64,000 nt of DNA, taken from the NCBI RefSeq assembly GCF_902506095.1, contig NZ_LR733293.1, forward strand, positions 4,011,476-4,075,475. Reading direction: 5' to 3'. Of this stretch, positions 59,998 to 64,000 are shown piece after piece. The notes beneath the pieces are model-generated. The model made no database searches, was not told where the DNA came from, and saw nothing but the letters and a program-made list of their open reading frames with translations. The DNA comes from Arthrobacter sp. 9AX. GTDB lineage: Bacteria; Actinomycetota; Actinomycetes; Actinomycetales; Micrococcaceae. Every line of letters begins with the position of its first letter. The stretch's first letter is position 1. The position numbers and the translations under genes are program-made.

Positions 59998-60195
59998 GAG
60001 TCACAAGAGTTGCACCCCGGAAAGTAAATCTGGCCAAGAACTCTGCGAACGCGCGTGCAGGCCGTCTCACAAACATCAAAAACTTTACAGAAGGTCCAAT
60101 GTCGGCCCGTTTAAAGCAGGTGGGGGAGGTTCCGCAAAAGGGGCTGCTTCGGGCCGTCGCTCGTAGCGTTTTTCGGAAAATCCGGTGAGTCACAA
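59998..60195. other. Lower-GC segment bounded by direct 9-bp repeats
   Basis: GAGTCACAA occurs at 59998-60006 and again at 60187-60195. The sequence between is visibly less GC-rich than its surroundings and has no convincing gene; short frames exist on both strands without ribosome sites. No terminal inverted repeats were found. Confidence 0.35.
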
Positions 60196-60826
60196 CAGCT
60201 TAGCCAGCATCCGGTTTACGTAGGCGATGTCCAGGAAGGCAGGTTCAAACTGGTCATCGGAACCGGTCATCTCGGCCACCCAGGCAGCGTGTTCGGCGTG
60301 GTCAGGATGGTCCGGGTTGGCCAGGGCGTCCAGGATCTCCTCATAGCCCGGAAATCCGCCGGCGTCTTCGAGCGGGCCGCGTCGGGCGCCATCGATCAGC
60401 CGGGCCGACGGCGCGCCTTCTTCACGGACCGCCGGGATACAAGCTTGAGCCGGTGAAGTCAGCTGTCATCGATGTCGTACTCGTAAAAGGCTCCGCCTGA
60501 ACCCAGCGCGAGCAACTGGTCCAGGGAACAGTCCTCCTCGGGCCTGTCGCCCGGTTCCTCACATCCCTGTAGGGGGAGCCACTGCAGGACAGTCGGAACC
60601 TTTCCGTCGACCGGCCGCCGCGGGGCGAACGGATCACTCGAAGTGAACCCGTGCAGATGCTCGTCCCCCAGCCAATAGCAGCTTGATGTACCTGACTCAA
60701 CACCAGCGAGCCCCGGAGCTCGAAGCGGCGCCAAATCTCAGGCTCGCTGTCGACCAGCTCCACGCGGACCTCCAGAACACGAGTCCTGTCCCACCTTGGT
60801 CCCGGCTGCCAATTTGTCCATGCCAC
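60190..60826 (-). pseudogene. pRiA4b ORF-3-like (IS1096 passenger TnpR-type) protein gene, multiply frameshifted
   Basis: Three frames in order give one protein: VLEVRVELVDSEPEIWRRFE and LVLSQVHQA from 60826; then LGDEHLHGFTSSDPFAP, EDCSLDQLLALG and FYEYDIDDS; then SARLIDGARRGPLEDAGGFP, GYEEILDALANPDHPDHAEH and LDIAYVNRMLAKLL to the stop at 60190. This is the pRiA4b ORF-3-like domain (IWRR near the start, EDxGG-GYEE at the end). At least two frameshifts (near 60670 and 60455). The family name reflects an old association with mobile elements; no transposase is present. Confidence 0.75.
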
Positions 60827-61046
60827 CCATATTTACAGGCTTCAACGCCTTACCACGAAGGGTGGCCTCTCCCCCTGCGCGGCCCATAGCTAGTCCTTTA
60901 TCGGGCATTGAAAAGAAGGTGGGGAGAATCCCTATTGGACCTGAAGCGTGTTGGGCAAGTGGTCGGGTTGTCACCGTTCGTCGGTGTGGGTGGATCGTGA
61001 GCATGCATCGCCGGAAAAGTTCTGGGCATCGATGAATTGCCGCTCC

Positions 61047-61052
61047 TAGAAT
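61047..61052 (+). promoter_or_regulatory. -10 element of a leaderless gene
   Basis: TAGAAT six bases before ATG 61059 with no ribosome site between: the clearest of several leaderless arrangements in this window. Confidence 0.6.
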
Positions 61053-61058
61053 GAGTTG

Positions 61059-61982
61059 ATGGACCTTTCGCATCTCGGCGCGCCGATCGGGCCCATGATC
61101 CGCGTCCACGGCGGGTTTGCCAACCGAATGTACCGGATCGACACCGACCACGGGTCGTTCGCCGTGAAGGAGTTGAACCTCGTCGACCGCCGCTGGACCT
61201 ATCACGTCGAGGACGTGTTCAGGTTTGAGCGGGCGGCCTTCGCTGCCGGCATTCCGATGCCAGCGCCGGTCTCGGCGGGCCATGGCACGCTCGTTCACCG
61301 ATGGGTCGAAGGCGAGACGGTGCCCGAAGCGCCGGTGCCGGCGGCGTACGCCTTTGAGATCGGTGAGATCCTCGCGCGCATCCACGCGCTCGACGTCGCC
61401 TGGACCCCTGCGTCGATCGAGGACCCGGCGTCACGGGACTGGCCCGCGCTCGCCGCGCGGGCGGCGGCGACCAGGCAGCCGTGGGCCGACGAGCTCGCCT
61501 CTCAGGTCGAGACGTTCCTCGCGATTGCGCACTTCGTCGATACCTGCGAACGACCAGGCCCCGTCGTGCTGACCCACAGGGACATCCAACCGTGGAACCT
61601 GCTCACTCGCGAAGGTCGGCCGGTGGTGCTCGACTGGGAGCTCTCGGGGATGCTCGACCTGTCCGGTGAGCTCGGCTCGACCGCGCTGAGCCTCGCGAAG
61701 GGACCAGGCTTCAATGACATCAAGCCCGCTATTTTCCGCTCGGTTCTCGACGGCTATGTCGCAGGAGGCGGAGCGCTGCCGCCGTCAGGTCCAAGCTGGT
61801 TTGTATTCATGATCGGCGCCTGGCTGGGGCACACGAGGTGGAACATCCTCCGGTGCCTCACCGGTGTCGAGGCAAGCACAGGCCCTGACCTCGCACTGTC
61901 GCACGAGTCCGTGCGCAACGGGATGCGCGGCCTCCCCGACCTGTTCGGCCGAATTCCGGAGCTCGAAGCGTTGCTCGTGTGA
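61059..61982 (+). CDS. Aminoglycoside phosphotransferase-family (APH) kinase-like protein
   Basis: 307 residues from ATG 61059 (leaderless-type start). APH/choline-kinase fold: the nucleotide Lys in FAVKELNLVD, VHRWVEGETV, the catalytic HRDIQPWNLL (HxDxxxxN) and metal-binding LDWELSG. It presumably phosphorylates a small hydroxyl compound; the family includes antibiotic-resistance and metabolic kinases and the substrate cannot be told. It is the only clearly intact enzyme gene between 59.4 and 64 kb. Confidence 0.88.
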   Translation: MDLSHLGAPIGPMIRVHGGFANRMYRIDTDHGSFAVKELNLVDRRWTYHVEDVFRFERAAFAAGIPMPAPVSAGHGTLVHRWVEGETVPEAPVPAAYAFEIGEILARIHALDVAWTPASIEDPASRDWPALAARAAATRQPWADELASQVETFLAIAHFVDTCERPGPVVLTHRDIQPWNLLTREGRPVVLDWELSGMLDLSGELGSTALSLAKGPGFNDIKPAIFRSVLDGYVAGGGALPPSGPSWFVFMIGAWLGHTRWNILRCLTGVEASTGPDLALSHESVRNGMRGLPDLFGRIPELEALLV

Positions 61983-61983
61983 C

Positions 61984-62328
61984 ATGCTGCGCCGACAGCG
62001 TGCCGAAAGGCCTAACTACGGGTCAGCAGAGAAGCGGTCTACCAGTACCAGCGTCACGCCAAAAGCCAAAGAGCTCGTGCAGCGGCTTTCCGGTGAGGAC
62101 TACAAGGGCCGCCGACAAGACATCGAACAGGCGGAGCCAGCGATCGCTGAAGAGCCGCGAGCAACTTCGGCCCAGATTCCAGCCCCGGAGCCGGTACAAC
62201 TGCCGCAGCAGCCCCCAATGTCACCGGCTGGATGATGTCCGCCGTCCACACCGGGCGTGCTTGGGTACTGGGACGGTCAGGCTTGGACCGGCGAAACCAG
62301 GCCTGATCCGAACAGCTTCCCCGGATAG
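61984..62328 (+). pseudogene. DUF2510-domain protein gene with an internal stop
   Basis: From ATG 61984 the frame reads TPKAKELVQRLSGEDYKGRR and a Pro/Gln-rich linker to SPAG, TGA (62233-62235), then CPPSTPGVLGYWDGQAWTGE to TAG at 62326-62328. DUF2510 domains read AGWYPDPSxxxxLRYWDGxxWT; here TGG TAT has apparently become TGA TGT. The rest of the domain is intact, so a nonsense change within a recognisable motif is likely. Confidence 0.65.
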
Positions 62329-62368
62329 GCTGCCTGCCCGGCGCGACCCTTTACAGCGCCATTACGCG

Positions 62369-62650
62369 TCACCCTGGGACTGTGAAGAAGCTGGCCGGGT
62401 CGTCGGCGCCGAGCAGGTCGTGATGGAACGCGATGGCGTCCACCGGCCTGGTGTCGATGAACAGGTCGGCGACTTCGCTCGAGTGGACGAGGGTGTACCT
62501 AGTGGGCCCGTCGAGCCAGGAGTGGATCCCCGTGAACTCCTCGACGAACAACCCGTCGCCGAGCAGTCCCCGCTCTGAGCAGATGGAAGACGACATTCCA
62601 GGCGAGATCCATCAGCTCGTGGATCGCCGTCTCCACTGTTGGAGCCGTTA
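62369..62650 (-). pseudogene. Possible broken hypothetical gene
   Basis: One frame gives VETAIHELMDLAWNVVFHLL, then a shift near 62575 leads to GLLGDGLFVEEFTGIHSWLD and PTRYTLVHSSEVADLFIDTR to a stop at 62369. Protein-like composition in both parts suggests a former gene; no family was recognised. Confidence 0.4.
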
Positions 62651-62751
62651 TAGGACCATGGTCCTCCCGGGCACTGACTGCTTTGCGGAGCCGGGCACCG
62701 TGTCTCCAAAGACGATTGTTTTTGAACCGAACGGGCGCCCACCATGGAAGC

Positions 62752-63297
62752 GTGGGAACGAAGGGCATATGCCAACGGCTTGGGCTTGCCCTGTGCCTGC
62801 TTATTCCACCTGGTGCAACGTCGGGGTGCTCCTATGACTACCCCGAGCCATCGCCTCCACCTGCAGCTAATCCCGTGCCCGAAACAGCGTCCGTCCAGGT
62901 ACACAGTGATCCGCTGGTCCTGGAGCGGGAAGCGAAAAACTATGCTGAGCTGGACCGGCTTCTCGAGACATCGCCGGGGCCAGTCCTTCTTTCCGACAAG
63001 GGACCACTGGACGGACCCTTCAGGGGTTTCGGCAAGGCCGCTAACGTGCCGGCGACCGGGGCCTACACAGTGACAGCGGCCTGCGTTGGAGCTTCCGGGG
63101 CGACGGTCGCAGTAGGACAAGAGCATCCCGGTGAGCCCTTCCGGCCCACGGAGCTTGTGCTGGATTGCGGGGGACCCACTTCACAAGTCATTACCCTTGA
63201 CCAGGGGTATGTTTTTGCGCATTTGCTACTGACTGCTCCGGGCGACACCCCATGGACAGGAGCGGTCGGTGGAGTCCGTGTGACCGGGGGCAGCTGA
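62752..63297 (+). CDS. Putative lipoprotein of unknown function
   Basis: 181 residues from GTG 62752 (GGAAGC in front). The signal peptide GICQRLGLALCLLIPPG ends in TSGC, a relaxed lipobox, followed by a Pro-rich linker (YPEPSPPPAANPVPE) and a globular part with a possible disulfide (TAACVGAS and LDCGGPTS). Two Gly-rich beta segments near the end (QVITLDQGYVFAHLLLTAPG). Function unknown. Confidence 0.65.
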   Translation: MGTKGICQRLGLALCLLIPPGATSGCSYDYPEPSPPPAANPVPETASVQVHSDPLVLEREAKNYAELDRLLETSPGPVLLSDKGPLDGPFRGFGKAANVPATGAYTVTAACVGASGATVAVGQEHPGEPFRPTELVLDCGGPTSQVITLDQGYVFAHLLLTAPGDTPWTGAVGGVRVTGGS

Positions 63298-63341
63298 CGA
63301 CATGAAATTTCCAGGCTCGGTGAGCGGCCAGGAATGAGCCC

Positions 63342-63540
63342 CTAGTTCAGGCCATTGTCCCGCCGGTCGCCGGCGAGTCGTTCTGGATGCTTAGGGTCCT
63401 TTCCCCGTTCACGCCGGTATTCGTCGCGCTGCCCGAGCGAGAACCGAATGACGTGGGTTCCTAAGGCAATGACGAAGAGGATTCCAAGCGCCGTCTTGGC
63501 GATCAGCCACGACGCGGGGATGTCCGGGAAGTCCCTAATC
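63342..63540 (-). pseudogene. Membrane protein fragment without a start
   Basis: The minus frame ending TAG at 63342-63344 reads RDFPDIPASWLIAKTALGIL, then FVIALGTHVIRFSLGQRDEY and RRERGKDPKHPERLAGDRRD. One hydrophobic helix and a basic tail look like coding sequence. An in-frame TAG lies just upstream and no start codon is available, so the 5' end is missing. Confidence 0.5.
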
Positions 63541-63582
63541 TTGAGCTATCCAACCGCACCACCTCTCTGGACGGCACCCACA

Positions 63583-64000
63583 ATGAAAAACTTCTTCTCT
63601 GGCTCACCGCTTCTTGCCGCGGTTGGGCTGGGCATTCTGGCTCAGGGGCCCGCTTCGCCAGCCACTTCGTATTGCGGTCTCGAATGGGATCTCAGGCTAA
63701 AACCGCGCCCCGGATGAGCACGGCCTCCGCCACCAATGTCCGGACGGGCAGCAACCGTGCTTCGACCGGATGGTGGTTGGCCTCAACGGCCCCGGAAAGG
63801 GCTACACGGTCGGCTGCGTCCCGGAAATCTTCCAGAACCCAACCGGCTTCACGATCCCGGTGTACGGCAGCGCACGTCTGCAGGTTACCGTGAACGCACC
63901 CTCCTATGACAACAACGGCAACCTGACGTACAACCCGGCCGCGAAGGCAGAGTTGTCCAACGTGGCCGGCTACCAGACCTTCTGGCAGGTTGTTTACGCC
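63583..64000 (+). pseudogene. AMIN-like secreted protein gene, frameshifted and cut by the window end
   Basis: ATG 63583 opens a signal peptide (MKNFFSGSPLLAAVGLGILA). The body then needs two frame changes, near 63688 and near 63757, to read YCGLEW, GSQAKTAP and NVRTGSN, then FDRMVVGLNGPGKGYTVGCV, GFTIPVYGSARLQVTVNAPS and ELSNVAGYQTFWQVVYA to the edge. These are consecutive blocks of AMIN-like actinobacterial secreted proteins. Two one-base deletions within 75 bases point to a pseudogene. Confidence 0.7.

Noticed and set aside
59970..60193. Overlapping short frames on both strands
   Set aside because: No ribosome site, promoter pattern or recognisable composition; treated as non-coding.
60190..60826. 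Active insertion sequence
   Set aside because: The family name mentions IS1096, but no transposase or terminal inverted repeats are present and the gene is broken.

Overview
The window reads as chromosome of a high-GC Gram-positive actinobacterium, most likely an Arthrobacter/Pseudarthrobacter-type member of the Micrococcaceae. This is inferred from GC-rich codon use, AGGAGG-type ribosome sites mixed with leaderless genes (TANNNT six or seven bases before ATG), a mycothiol-dependent enzyme, a BioB auxiliary protein, a DUF222 (13E12-type) protein, and soil catabolic clusters for aromatics, amino sugars and pectin. No rRNA, tRNA, CRISPR array or intact transposase was recognised.

Layout. 1-10.5 kb: one long plus-strand catabolic locus (partial hydantoinase-B protein, sugar-type ABC importer, degenerate hydantoinase-A-like protein, DUF917 protein, PucR regulator, GAF protein, metal amidohydrolase) ending at a strong terminator; the substrate is unknown. 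10.5-15.2 kb: MHS-family permease, catalase-peroxidase KatG, ICMT-like membrane protein. 15.2-21.1 kb: a divergent unit of HisD-family dehydrogenase, SDR and 3-hydroxyacyl-CoA-dehydrogenase-like enzyme against an MHS permease plus LacI regulator, with two inverted operator-like sites between. 21.1-27.7 kb: bioB-bsaP, acetyltransferase, lipoprotein, ZIP transporter, lone histidine-kinase-type ATPase, FMN reductase and small acidic proteins. 27.7-33.7 kb: a PL26/YetA-like rhamnogalacturonan exolyase, two tandem SRPBCC proteins (one frameshifted), and the C-terminal stump of a PL11 rhamnogalacturonan lyase. 33.7-37.6 kb: secreted and lipoproteins and a threonine/serine dehydratase.

37.8-43.6 kb is an N-acetylglucosamine locus: GntR/UTRA regulator, split PTS (IIA, IIB, IIC), nagB, cutC, nagA, with DasR-like sites. 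43.7-46 kb is a rearranged patch: a DUF222 gene with an internal 144-bp tandem repeat is cut and joined to the C-terminal half of a histidine kinase, followed by gene debris. 46-59.4 kb is a nearly complete benzoate-to-3-oxoadipate-enol-lactone pathway: aromatic-acid permease, LysR regulator, catB, catC, large LuxR regulator, benDCBA on the minus strand, and divergent catA. BenC carries an extra FCD ligand-sensing domain. 59.4-64 kb is mostly decayed genes (sugar phosphate isomerase, pRiA4b-ORF3-like, DUF2510, AMIN-like) around one intact phosphotransferase.

Large genes are intact, while single-base deletions break several small accessory genes. This looks more like real pseudogenisation than uniform sequence error, but raw reads would be needed to decide.
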